From a virus: a DNA stretch of 28,415 nucleotides. The notes under the pieces are model-generated. The model was given only the letters and a program-made list of their open reading frames with translations. It did no database searches and had not been told where the DNA came from. Where the stretch lies: positions 1-28,415 of IMG/VR virus record IMGVR_UViG_3300025652_000385; one strand, 5' to 3'. The position numbers and the translations under genes are program-made. Of the stretch, positions 5,328-13,698 are shown piece after piece. Each line of letters begins with the position of its first letter. The stretch's first letter is position 1.

Positions 5328-7544
5328 ATGTACGAGCAAACATTATATAAAGTACTGGATAACTATATAAAACCCAGTACTTTAAAAAAGAAAAATAGAG
5401 TCAAGTCCTGGAAGTATGGGTATGACGAAGACCATGATATGGTCGTTATAAGTAAAACTGGTAAGATAGGTGATATATACGAAATACAAAATCTTAAAAT
5501 AGCATTACCAGCTGAGTTTAAAACTCACAACTTTAAAGAAAAGAAATGGGGTAAGTTAGATTACCCTAAAGAGTTAAGCAGAATTAAAACAATATTTGAC
5601 TGGAAGGAATACCCAGAAGAATTTAAAGAAGACTGGTACGATTATATAGAAACGGAATTTGAAAGAAGAGATACTGGATTTTTCTTTTCCAACAAAGGCA
5701 AGTCTACTTATATTACAGGGTCACATTATATGTACTTACAATGGTCAAAGATTGACGTTGGAAATGCAGACTTCAGAGAATCAAACAGATTGTTTTATAT
5801 CTTTTGGGAAGCATGCAAGGCTGATGCAAGGTGTTTTGGAATGTGTTACTTAAAGAACAGGCGTAGTGGATTTTCATTTATGTCGTCAGGAGAAACAGTT
5901 AACCTTGCTACAATGTCTACAGATTCTAGATATGGCGTGTTATCAAAGTCAGGGCCTGATGCGAAGAAAATGTTTACTGATAAGATAGTACCTATATCTA
6001 TTAACTATCCGTTCTTCTTTAAGCCCATACAGGATGGTATGGATAGACCAAAGACGGAATTAGCATATAGAGTTCCTGCTTCAAAGCTTACTAGAAGAAA
6101 GCTTGATATAAACGAAACTGTTGCAGATATAAAAGGGTTGGACTCTACGATTGATTGGAAAAACACAGGAGATAACTCTTATGATGGGGAAAAACTAAAA
6201 CTGTTAGTGCACGATGAATCTGGAAAATGGGAAAAGCCTAATAACATATTAAACAATTGGAGGGTAACAAAGACTTGTCTAAGGCTAGGTAGTAGGATTA
6301 TTGGCAAGTGTATGATGGGATCAACAAGCAATGCCTTAGATAAAGGCGGTAGCAATTTTAAAAAATTATATTATGCCTCAGACGTTGAAAAAAGAAACAG
6401 TAACGGACAAACTGCTTCTGGATTATATTCTTTGTTCATACCTATGGAATGGAATTACGAAGGATACATTGATTCTTACGGAATGCCTGTCTTCGATACA
6501 CCAGAGAAACCAGTTAGCGACCCGTATGGAATGCCTATTAAACAAGGGGTAATAAGTTACTGGGAGAATGAAGTTAATGGCTTAAAGCAAGACCAAGACG
6601 GTCTAAACGAATTTTACAGACAGTTTCCTAGAACAGAGCAACATGCATTCAGAGATGAGGCAAAAGAATCATTATTTAACCTAACAAAGATTTACCAACA
6701 AATAGACCATAACGAGTCTATGGCTTCTAGTACTTTAGTTACAAGGGGTAACTTTCAATGGGAGAATGGTGTTGTAGATACAAAGGTGATATTTATGCCA
6801 AATAAAAATGGTAGATTTTATGTGAGTTGGATACCCTCAGTTAGCTTACAGAATAGGGTAGTAACAAAGCATAGTATTAAACACCCTGGTAATGAGCACT
6901 TAGGTGCATTTGGTTGTGATAGTTATGATATATCTGGAACAGTAGATAATAGAGGTTCTAATGGTTCTTTGCATGGTTTGACTAAGTTTAGTATGGAGGA
7001 TGCTCCTTCAAATCACTTCTTTTTAGAATATATAGCTAGACCACAAACCGCTGAGATATTTTTTGAGGACGTACTTATGGCTTGCGTGTTTTATGGCATG
7101 CCAATACTAGCAGAGAATAACAAACCTAGACTGTTATATCACTTTAAAAGAAGGGGTTACAGAGGGTACTCTATGAATAGACCAGATAAGTTATCAAATA
7201 AGTTATCTATAACAGAAAGAGAGATTGGAGGAATACCTAACTCTAGTGAAGATATAAAACAAGCGCATGCCGCTGCAATTGAAACTTATATAGAGGAATT
7301 AGTTGGAATACTAGGTGATGATGAGATGGGAGACATGTACTTTCAGAGGACGTTAGAGGATTGGGCTAGGTTTAATATTAATAACAGAACTAAGCACGAT
7401 GCCTCTATAAGCTCAGGACTAGCTATAATGGCTTGCAATAGAAACAGATACGCACCAATAAATAAAGTGGTACGAAAAAATATAAATCTAGGATTTAAGA
7501 AATACGATAATACTGGAGAATTTTCAAAAATAATAAATAAATGA
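5328..7544 (+). CDS. terL: Terminase large subunit (packaging ATPase-nuclease)
   Basis: A 738-aa motor protein that pumps DNA into the prohead and cuts it. The ATG at 5328 is preferred over upstream ones in frame, since it lies one base after the previous stop. The ATPase region has LKNRRSGFSFMSS (residues 175-187) where the P-loop sits, with no GKT/S; this deviant form fits crAss-like terminases. Walker B is LKLLVHDE (D296, E297) and the coupling motif is MMGSTSNALDKGG (around 331-340). The nuclease part contains FGCDSYD (D531, candidate first metal ligand) and FFLEYIARPQTAEIFFEDVL. The ATG of the portal gene overlaps the stop as ATGA. Assignment is firm from motif order, size and neighbours. 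Confidence 0.93.
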   Translation: MYEQTLYKVLDNYIKPSTLKKKNRVKSWKYGYDEDHDMVVISKTGKIGDIYEIQNLKIALPAEFKTHNFKEKKWGKLDYPKELSRIKTIFDWKEYPEEFKEDWYDYIETEFERRDTGFFFSNKGKSTYITGSHYMYLQWSKIDVGNADFRESNRLFYIFWEACKADARCFGMCYLKNRRSGFSFMSSGETVNLATMSTDSRYGVLSKSGPDAKKMFTDKIVPISINYPFFFKPIQDGMDRPKTELAYRVPASKLTRRKLDINETVADIKGLDSTIDWKNTGDNSYDGEKLKLLVHDESGKWEKPNNILNNWRVTKTCLRLGSRIIGKCMMGSTSNALDKGGSNFKKLYYASDVEKRNSNGQTASGLYSLFIPMEWNYEGYIDSYGMPVFDTPEKPVSDPYGMPIKQGVISYWENEVNGLKQDQDGLNEFYRQFPRTEQHAFRDEAKESLFNLTKIYQQIDHNESMASSTLVTRGNFQWENGVVDTKVIFMPNKNGRFYVSWIPSVSLQNRVVTKHSIKHPGNEHLGAFGCDSYDISGTVDNRGSNGSLHGLTKFSMEDAPSNHFFLEYIARPQTAEIFFEDVLMACVFYGMPILAENNKPRLLYHFKRRGYRGYSMNRPDKLSNKLSITEREIGGIPNSSEDIKQAHAAAIETYIEELVGILGDDEMGDMYFQRTLEDWARFNINNRTKHDASISSGLAIMACNRNRYAPINKVVRKNINLGFKKYDNTGEFSKIINK

Positions 7545-9949
7545 ACGTAGGCGCAAACCCAAATAGTGTATTTCCTAGCCAAGTAGTTAGTGATGCTGAA
7601 AAATCAAGTTTTGAGTATGGTGTGCAAGTTGGCAGGGCCGTAGAATCAGAATGGTTTATGCAGGGCGGTATGGGAAATAGATTTTCACAAAACTATAACC
7701 ATTTCCATAACTTAAGGCTATACGCAAGAGGGGAGCAGCCAGTACAGAAATACAAAGATGAACTAGCAATCAATGGTGATTTATCTTACCTAAACCTAGA
7801 CTGGCAGCCAGTTCCTGTTATATCTAAGTTTGTTGATATTGTAGTCAACGGTATTACTGAAAAAGATTTTAAAATAAAGGCATACGCACAAGACCCTGCG
7901 GCTATAAAGAAAAGAACAGACTACGCTGAGGCTATAATGCAAGACATGGTAGGCCGAGAGGAGATAGAGGAGTTAAACAGACAACTTGGGGTTAATACTT
8001 TTAACACTACAGACCCAGAAAATCTTCCTAGAAATCAAGAAGAATTATCCTTGCATATGCAATTAGACTACAAGCAGTCTATTGAGGTGGCTGAGGAGGA
8101 GGTTATAAATCATGTTCTAGATAAAAATAAATTTAACGAGGTAAAGAAAAGATTTAATTATGATTTAGCCGTACTAGGAATTGGTGCTGCTAAGACTACA
8201 TGGAATAAAGCAGAGGGTGTGGTTCTCGAATACTGTGACCCTGCTAGAATGATTTACTCCTATACTGATGATCCTAACTTTGAGGATGTGTATTATGTTG
8301 GTGAGGTTAAGTCCCTTACAATACCTGAGTTAAAAAAGCAATTTCCTAATATATCAAATGAAGAGTTAGAGAAGATAGAAAAAATGCCAGGTAACAGGGA
8401 ATACGTTACTGGGTGGAATGATTACGATAGAAATAGCGTTCAAGTTTTATTTTTTGAGTATAAGACTTATAATCATCAAGTATTTAAAATTAAGCAAGGT
8501 CTTAATGGTTTAGAAAAAGCAATACAAAAAACAGACGAATTTAATCCTCCTGAAAACGATACATTTAAAAAAGTGTCAAGAAGTATAGAGGTGTTGTACA
8601 GTGGTGCTAAAGTATTGGGTAATAATCAAATGCTTAAGTGGGAGCTGTCAGAGAATATGACTAGGCCATTTTCGGATACTACTAAGGTAGAAATGAACTA
8701 CGTTATGTGCGCTCCTAGGATGTATCAAGGTAGAATAGAGTCTATTGTAAGTAAGATAACTGGATTTGCTGATATGATTCAGCTTACACATTTAAAACTG
8801 CAACAGGTAATGTCTAGAATGGTTCCTGATGGAGTATTCTTAGATGTTGATGGATTAGCAGAAGTAGATTTAGGTAACGGAACAAACTATAATCCAGCCG
8901 AGGCACTTAATATGTACTTCCAGACTGGTAGTGTTCTAGGTAGGTCACTTACGCAAGATGGTGATATGAATAGAGCAAAGGTTCCTATTCAAGAGCTACA
9001 AACATCAAGCGGAGGTGCTAAGATACAGTCTCTAATACAGACCTATCAGTATTATTTGCAAATGATAAGAGATGTTACTGGACTTAACGAGGCTAGAGAC
9101 GGTTCTGCCCCAGCTAAAGATGCTTTGGTAGGATTGCAGAAGATGGCTGCTAATCAATCAAATGTAGCAACAAGACACATACTGCAGGCTAGTTGTTATA
9201 TATCACTTAGAATATGTGAAAACATATCATTAAGGGTGGCTGATTCACTAGAGTTTGCATTAACATCTAATTCACTTCAATCAAGCATTTCTAAATTTAA
9301 TGCAGCAACCTTAGCCGAAATAAGTAAATTAAACTTACACGACTTTGGTATCTTCTTGGAGTTAGAGCCAGATGATGAAGAGAAGTCTCAATTAGAGCAA
9401 AATATACAGGTTGCATTGCAAACAGGAGGTATTGACTTAGAGGACGCTATAGATATAAGACAGGTAAGAAACCTTCAATTAGCAAATGAAATGCTGAAGG
9501 ACAAGAGAAGGAAAAAACAAGCTGCCGCACAACAAGCACAACAGGCTAACATACAAGCACAAGCACAAGCTAATGCAGAGTTAGCTGAAAAAGCAGCAAT
9601 GTCTGAGGTGCAGAAACAGCAAGCGTTAACCGCTGAAAAGGTAAGTGTAGAGCAAGCTAAATCTCAATTTGAGATACAGAGAATGCGAGCTGAGGCACAA
9701 ATAAAAAGAGAGTTAATGACTGCTGAATTTAACTTCAATATGCAACTAGCTCAGGTTAGGGTAAAAGCTGAAGGGTTAAAAGAAAAAGAAATAGAAGATA
9801 GGAAAGATAAAAGGGTTAAGATAACAGGAACTCAACAATCCGAAATGATTGACCAAAGAAAAAACAATTTATTACCTAAAAACTTTGAATCTACAGGTAA
9901 TGATGTTTTAAGTGGAGGGTTTGGTTTAGGAGATTTTGACCCAAGTTAA
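7541..9949 (+). CDS. Portal protein
   Basis: An 802-aa protein of the crAss-like portal family, expected to form the dodecameric ring at one capsid vertex through which DNA enters and leaves. It begins with YNHFHNLRLYARGEQPVQKY and LNLDWQPVPVISKFVDIVVN (residues about 54-105), which I recognise as the conserved N-terminal part of these portals. A central region contains VTGLNEARDGSAPAKDALVG (around 510-530). The last ~120 residues are an Ala/Gln/Glu-rich coiled coil (about 650-770) that probably forms the barrel or reaches into the head. The start overlaps the terminase stop by 4 nt (ATGA), so the two are translationally coupled. Size, order and motifs agree. Confidence 0.92.
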   Translation: MNVGANPNSVFPSQVVSDAEKSSFEYGVQVGRAVESEWFMQGGMGNRFSQNYNHFHNLRLYARGEQPVQKYKDELAINGDLSYLNLDWQPVPVISKFVDIVVNGITEKDFKIKAYAQDPAAIKKRTDYAEAIMQDMVGREEIEELNRQLGVNTFNTTDPENLPRNQEELSLHMQLDYKQSIEVAEEEVINHVLDKNKFNEVKKRFNYDLAVLGIGAAKTTWNKAEGVVLEYCDPARMIYSYTDDPNFEDVYYVGEVKSLTIPELKKQFPNISNEELEKIEKMPGNREYVTGWNDYDRNSVQVLFFEYKTYNHQVFKIKQGLNGLEKAIQKTDEFNPPENDTFKKVSRSIEVLYSGAKVLGNNQMLKWELSENMTRPFSDTTKVEMNYVMCAPRMYQGRIESIVSKITGFADMIQLTHLKLQQVMSRMVPDGVFLDVDGLAEVDLGNGTNYNPAEALNMYFQTGSVLGRSLTQDGDMNRAKVPIQELQTSSGGAKIQSLIQTYQYYLQMIRDVTGLNEARDGSAPAKDALVGLQKMAANQSNVATRHILQASCYISLRICENISLRVADSLEFALTSNSLQSSISKFNAATLAEISKLNLHDFGIFLELEPDDEEKSQLEQNIQVALQTGGIDLEDAIDIRQVRNLQLANEMLKDKRRKKQAAAQQAQQANIQAQAQANAELAEKAAMSEVQKQQALTAEKVSVEQAKSQFEIQRMRAEAQIKRELMTAEFNFNMQLAQVRVKAEGLKEKEIEDRKDKRVKITGTQQSEMIDQRKNNLLPKNFESTGNDVLSGGFGLGDFDPS

Positions 9950-9956
9950 TTTTTAA

Positions 9957-9977
9957 TTTATATTATATTATATTATG
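9957..9977 (+). promoter_or_regulatory. AT-only leader repeated before two genes
   Basis: The 18 bases before and including the start read TTTATATTATATTATATT followed by ATG. The same element occurs at 12753-12773 with one mismatch (C for T) in 21 bases. It ends exactly at the start codon, so it may be a translation-leader element for Bacteroidota ribosomes; a promoter core is also possible. No Shine-Dalgarno sequence is present. Confidence 0.5.
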
Positions 9978-11180
9978 TCAGAAGAAAAAGAAGTAAAACA
10001 AGAGGGTGACTTTAAGATAAAGAAAAAATCTTCAATGAAAAAACTAGGTAAACAACCTGAAGTTATTAAGGTGGACTTGTCTGCTAAGAAAGCAGAAGAA
10101 TCAGAGGTAACTAAAGTTGTAATACCTTCTAGTGAAGAGAAAAAGGATGCCAATACAGAGCAAGAAACAACAAACTTGGTTGCAGATAAACAGGCCGAAA
10201 CTGTACAAGAAGTGGAAGCAGAAGTATCACCAAGGGAAGACTCCATTCAAGATGATGGGTTTTCAGCCATACAAGAAATAACTGACGAAGAAGAGGTTAG
10301 TGAAACGACCAAAGAAGTTGTTAACGCTATTAATGAGTCAGAGGAAACTGGAAATCCATTACCAGAAAACATTGAAAAGCTGGTCTCTTTTATGAAAGAC
10401 ACTGGTGGTAATATAGAAGATTATGTAAGATTGAATGCTGACTATAGCAATATAGATAGCAATACTCTACTAAGAGAGTATTATAGTAAAAGTAAACCTC
10501 ACTTAGACGCTGAGGAAATATCCTTTCTGATAGAAGACAACTTCAAATTTGACGAAGACTACGATGATGAAAGAGACATTCGCAAGAAAAAACTTGCGTT
10601 TAAGGAGGAGGTTGCAAGGGCTAATAGCTTTTTAGATGACTTAAAGGGTAAATATTACGATGAGATCAAGTTGAGACCAGGCGTAACCCAAGAGCAAAAG
10701 AGAGCTATTGACTTTTTCAATCGACACAAAAAAGAGGAAAGCAGGTTACAACAAAAAAGGGATGAGTTTAAAAAAGGCACATTTAATCTCTTAAACGATG
10801 ATTTCAAAGGTTTTGATTTCAATATCGGAGAAAAGAAATTTAGATATGGCATTAATAATCCTACTAAAGTTGCATCTGAACAATCTAATATATCCGATTT
10901 TGTTAGAAAGTTTCTAGACGATAAAGGAGATGTATCAGATTATAATGGCTATCACAAAGCTATGTATGCTGCCTCTAACGTGGACAAGATTGCAAGTCAT
11001 TTTTATGAGCAAGGCAAATCTGACGCTGTCAAGGAAGTTGTAGCTAGTTCTAAGAACGTTTCAACTAAACCTAGAGAGACTGCCAGTGGCAATGTTTTTA
11101 TTAATGGTTTAAAAGTTAAGGCCGTAAATGGAGTGGATTCTTCTAAATTAAAAATTAAAAAGAGAAGTTTTAACAATTAA
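9975..11180 (+). CDS. Probable capsid scaffolding protein
   Basis: A 401-aa, highly charged protein between portal and major capsid genes, the usual place of the scaffold. The N-terminus is basic (FKIKKKSSMKKLGKQPEVIK), then a long acidic, probably disordered stretch (residues about 35-130), a mostly helical middle (about 140-260, with EDNFKFDEDYDDERDIRKKK and an RLQQKRDEFKKG helix), and a basic C-terminus (FINGLKVKAVNGVDSSKLKI, KKRSF). Charged, elongated, helical proteins of this kind line up coat subunits during prohead assembly, with the basic C-terminal end binding the coat. From memory, relatives in crAss-like phages keep the YHKAMYAASN..KIASHFYEQGK.DAVKE segment (about 335-360). No protease domain is seen. 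The role is inferred mainly from order and composition. Confidence 0.65.
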   Translation: MSEEKEVKQEGDFKIKKKSSMKKLGKQPEVIKVDLSAKKAEESEVTKVVIPSSEEKKDANTEQETTNLVADKQAETVQEVEAEVSPREDSIQDDGFSAIQEITDEEEVSETTKEVVNAINESEETGNPLPENIEKLVSFMKDTGGNIEDYVRLNADYSNIDSNTLLREYYSKSKPHLDAEEISFLIEDNFKFDEDYDDERDIRKKKLAFKEEVARANSFLDDLKGKYYDEIKLRPGVTQEQKRAIDFFNRHKKEESRLQQKRDEFKKGTFNLLNDDFKGFDFNIGEKKFRYGINNPTKVASEQSNISDFVRKFLDDKGDVSDYNGYHKAMYAASNVDKIASHFYEQGKSDAVKEVVASSKNVSTKPRETASGNVFINGLKVKAVNGVDSSKLKIKKRSFNN

Positions 11181-11202
11181 TAATTAAAAAAAAACAAAAA
11201 AA
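11181..11202 (+). promoter_or_regulatory. Poly-A leader of the major capsid gene
   Basis: The 22-nt gap between scaffold and capsid genes is TAATTAAAAAAAAACAAAAA then AA before ATG, an almost pure A-tract after the stop. A-rich, unstructured leaders without Shine-Dalgarno sequences favour strong translation in Bacteroidota, fitting the need for hundreds of capsid subunits. Effect inferred. Confidence 0.5.
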
Positions 11203-12687
11203 ATGGGACAATTCGGATCAGGTGATCCACTAGGCAAATTTAGCTTAGTACCGACACCTACAAAACAAACCTTAATTGGTAATTATTTAGATTTTACTAG
11301 CGGAGCTGGTAATGATTTTTCACAACAGTATTTACCAGAAATTTATGAAGCTGAAGTAGAACGATACGGAAACAGAACTTTATCTGGATTCTTGCGTATG
11401 GTTGGAGCTGAAATGCCAATGACTTCTGACCAAGTTGTATGGTCTGAGCAAAACAGATTACATATTGGATATCAGAACGACACTGTAACTGCTAATTCTA
11501 CGGTATCAATTGTTGCCGCTACAGGTGTAGTTACATTGGGTAGTGCATTAAACAACTCTGTTAGAGTTGGAAATACTGTTGTTGTATCTAGTGCTGATGG
11601 CTTAAGAACATTGAAAGCATATGTATCTGATGCTGTTGCTGGAACACAAACATTTACTTTACTTCCTTATACGCAGGAACTTTTCACTTCTAATGCTGCT
11701 GGTGATGTAACTTTTGGTAATGAAGCTGTAAACTTATTCGTTTATGGTTCTGAATTTGCTAAAGGAACAACTGGAATGGTTGGTTCTCTTGAAGCTTCTT
11801 TCACACAGTTCAGTAACAAGCCAATTATTATTAAGGATACTTATGAAATAAATGGTTCTGACGCTGCTCAAATTGGTTGGGTTGAAGTTGCTGCTGAAGA
11901 CGGAACATCAGGATACCTATGGTATTTGAAATCAGAAGGCGAGACTCGTCTACGTTTTCAAGATTATCTAGAAATGGCTGTTGTTGAAGGCGAATTAGCT
12001 GGAAACGGTTCTACTGTTCCTGCCGCTTTAAATGCTACTGTTACTTCTGCTGGTACTGAAGGATTATTTGCTGCTATAAAAGGAAGAGGTAATGTGTACC
12101 AAAATTATGCTAGTGGTGATGTAACTCCAGGTGTTGGAAACAGAACAGCTTTGCAGGATTTTGATTTTATTCTACAGAATCTTGACAAGCAAGGAGCTAT
12201 TGAAGAAAACATGCTGTTTTTAAACAGGTCTACTTCTTTGGATTTTGACGATATGTTAGCTGCTCAGAACTCTTATGGAGCTGGTGGTACTTCTTACGGA
12301 GTTTTTGAAAACTCTGAAGAAATGGCATTGAACTTAGGATTTGATGGTTTCAGACGTGGTTCTTATGATTTCTATAAGACTGATTGGAAATACTTAAACG
12401 ATGCTTCAACTAGAGGATTAGTTAAAGATATTGACGGTGTTTTGGTTCCTGCTGGAACAAGCACAGTTTACGATCAAATGCTAGGAACTAACATCAGACG
12501 ACCATTTCTACATGTACGATACAGAGCTTCTGAAGCTGATGACCGTAGAATGAAGTCTTGGCTTACTGGATCTGTTGGTGGTGCTGCTACCTCTGATTTA
12601 GATGCAATGACTGTAAACTTCTTATCTGAGAGATGTTTAGTAACTCAAGCTGCTAACAATTTCGTATTGTTTACAGCTACTGTTTAG
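11203..12687 (+). CDS. Major capsid protein
   Basis: A 494-aa protein that I recognise as a crAss-like major capsid protein, expected to have the HK97 fold. The start GDPLGKFSLVPTPTKQTLIG, followed by FSQQYLPEIYEAEVERYGNR and SGFLRMVGAEMPM (residues about 40-75), is the conserved N-arm and first helix region. Residues about 88-180 form a Thr/Val/Gly-rich beta insertion. The C-terminal half carries the helices and strands of the core (QDFDFILQNLDKQGAIEENM, LNLGFDGFRRGSYDFY). The codon choice favours T-ending Ala, Ser and Gly codons and some CGT, in keeping with high expression. It has an A-rich leader and a strong hairpin terminator just downstream. Confidence 0.92.
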   Translation: MGQFGSGDPLGKFSLVPTPTKQTLIGNYLDFTSGAGNDFSQQYLPEIYEAEVERYGNRTLSGFLRMVGAEMPMTSDQVVWSEQNRLHIGYQNDTVTANSTVSIVAATGVVTLGSALNNSVRVGNTVVVSSADGLRTLKAYVSDAVAGTQTFTLLPYTQELFTSNAAGDVTFGNEAVNLFVYGSEFAKGTTGMVGSLEASFTQFSNKPIIIKDTYEINGSDAAQIGWVEVAAEDGTSGYLWYLKSEGETRLRFQDYLEMAVVEGELAGNGSTVPAALNATVTSAGTEGLFAAIKGRGNVYQNYASGDVTPGVGNRTALQDFDFILQNLDKQGAIEENMLFLNRSTSLDFDDMLAAQNSYGAGGTSYGVFENSEEMALNLGFDGFRRGSYDFYKTDWKYLNDASTRGLVKDIDGVLVPAGTSTVYDQMLGTNIRRPFLHVRYRASEADDRRMKSWLTGSVGGAATSDLDAMTVNFLSERCLVTQAANNFVLFTATV

Positions 12688-12705
12688 TATTAACTATTGT
12701 GATTC

Positions 12706-12732
12706 TTACCCTCGTCTTTTAGGCGGGGGTAA
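12706..12732 (+). terminator. Hairpin terminator after the capsid gene
   Basis: An 11-bp stem with a 5-nt loop (TTTTA): TTACCCTCGTC pairs with GGCGGGGGTAA including two G-U pairs, followed by a T-rich stretch (TTATTACTTTTATTATTTATTTT, read as two blocks). It lies 19 nt after the major capsid stop and looks like a rho-independent terminator or attenuator that limits read-through into the later tail genes. Confidence 0.85.
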
Positions 12733-12752
12733 TTATTACTTTTATTATTTAT

Positions 12753-12773
12753 TTTATATCATATTATATTATG
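12753..12773 (+). promoter_or_regulatory. Second copy of the AT-only start leader
   Basis: TTTATATCATATTATATT followed by ATG, matching 20 of 21 positions with 9957-9977. It sits between the capsid terminator and the next start. It could be where expression is re-initiated after the terminator, either as a promoter core or as a ribosome-loading leader. Confidence 0.5.
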
Positions 12774-13625
12774 GCAACAAAAGCCCCAAGAAGCAAGGTT
12801 ACTACAAAAGATGTAGCACCTGCACAAGAGTTTATTCAAGAAGAGACTGTAATTACAGCTCCTGTTGTTGAACAAAAAGATTTAACTCCTAAATGGGAAA
12901 TTAAGGATAGAAGATATTATTTAGCAAATGGAACGTCTCCACTGACATTTACCCTTTGCAGTAAGCATTCTTCAAGATTCCCTCTTTTGTATTTTGATGA
13001 AGAGACTGGAACTCAAAGAGAACTAAGATATGCTACAAATCAAAACTCTCCATTTGTGGATGAGCAAAAAGGGCATGTAACAATTGCACATATTGTTTTT
13101 GAAGACGGAGTACTATTAGTACCTAAAAGTAAACAAAATTTACAAAAATTATTATCGTTATATCATCCACAGAAAGGTGGTACGTATAAAGAGCAAGATG
13201 AGGTTAAAGAAGCTTCGAATGAGTTAGATAACATACAGCTTGAGATAGAGGCTTTAAACCTAGCTAATACTCTCGATGTAGACCACGCTGAGGCAATATT
13301 AAGAACTGAATTAGGTAGTGCTGTATCTAAAATGAACAGCAAAGAACTTAAAAGAGACTTACTGCTTTTAGCAAGAAGTAACCCAGCTTTATTTATAAGC
13401 CTAGCGCATGATGAAAATGTAGAGCTTAGAAGTTTTGGTATTAGAGCAGTGGAAGCAAACATAATAACTTTGTCTGATGACCAGAAAACATTCAAATGGG
13501 CTGCTAACGGCAAGAAGCTAATGACGGTTCCTTTTGATGAACACCCTTACTCAGCATTAGCTAGTTGGTTTAAAACTGACGAAGGAATGTTAGTATACAA
13601 AAGTATAGAGAAAAAATTCTCTTAA
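12771..13625 (+). CDS. Conserved structural-module protein, unknown role
   Basis: A 284-aa protein placed between the capsid and ring genes. The first ~45 residues are Thr/Val-rich and flexible. Then a beta-rich domain follows (KWEIKDRRYYLANGTSPLTF, and ELRYATNQNSPFVDEQKGHV), a helical linker of Glu/Leu-rich heptads (about 145-180), and a C-terminal domain with SKELKRDLLLLARSNPALFI, LSDDQKTFKW and KKLMTVPFDEHPYSALASWF. I recall the same segments in proteins of this position in marine crAss-like phages, but know no named function. A head-completion, decoration or assembly factor are options. It is enclosed by two hairpins with identical geometry, so it may be expressed separately from its neighbours. 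Confidence 0.75.
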   Translation: MATKAPRSKVTTKDVAPAQEFIQEETVITAPVVEQKDLTPKWEIKDRRYYLANGTSPLTFTLCSKHSSRFPLLYFDEETGTQRELRYATNQNSPFVDEQKGHVTIAHIVFEDGVLLVPKSKQNLQKLLSLYHPQKGGTYKEQDEVKEASNELDNIQLEIEALNLANTLDVDHAEAILRTELGSAVSKMNSKELKRDLLLLARSNPALFISLAHDENVELRSFGIRAVEANIITLSDDQKTFKWAANGKKLMTVPFDEHPYSALASWFKTDEGMLVYKSIEKKFS

Positions 13626-13646
13626 TATGTAACTATAATTTATGAT

Positions 13647-13673
13647 GGTAGGCTGACTTAATGTTGGCCTACC
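13647..13673 (+). terminator. Hairpin downstream of the 12771 gene
   Basis: An 11-bp stem and 5-nt loop (TTAAT): GGTAGGCTGAC pairs with GTTGGCCTACC with two G-U pairs. The seven outer pairs are perfect. The following bases are TTTATAAATAAAAC, a weak U-run, so termination efficiency is uncertain; it could instead be an RNA-stability or processing element. It lies 21 nt after the stop. Confidence 0.65.
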
Positions 13674-13698
13674 TTTATAAATAAAACAAAAAAATAAT

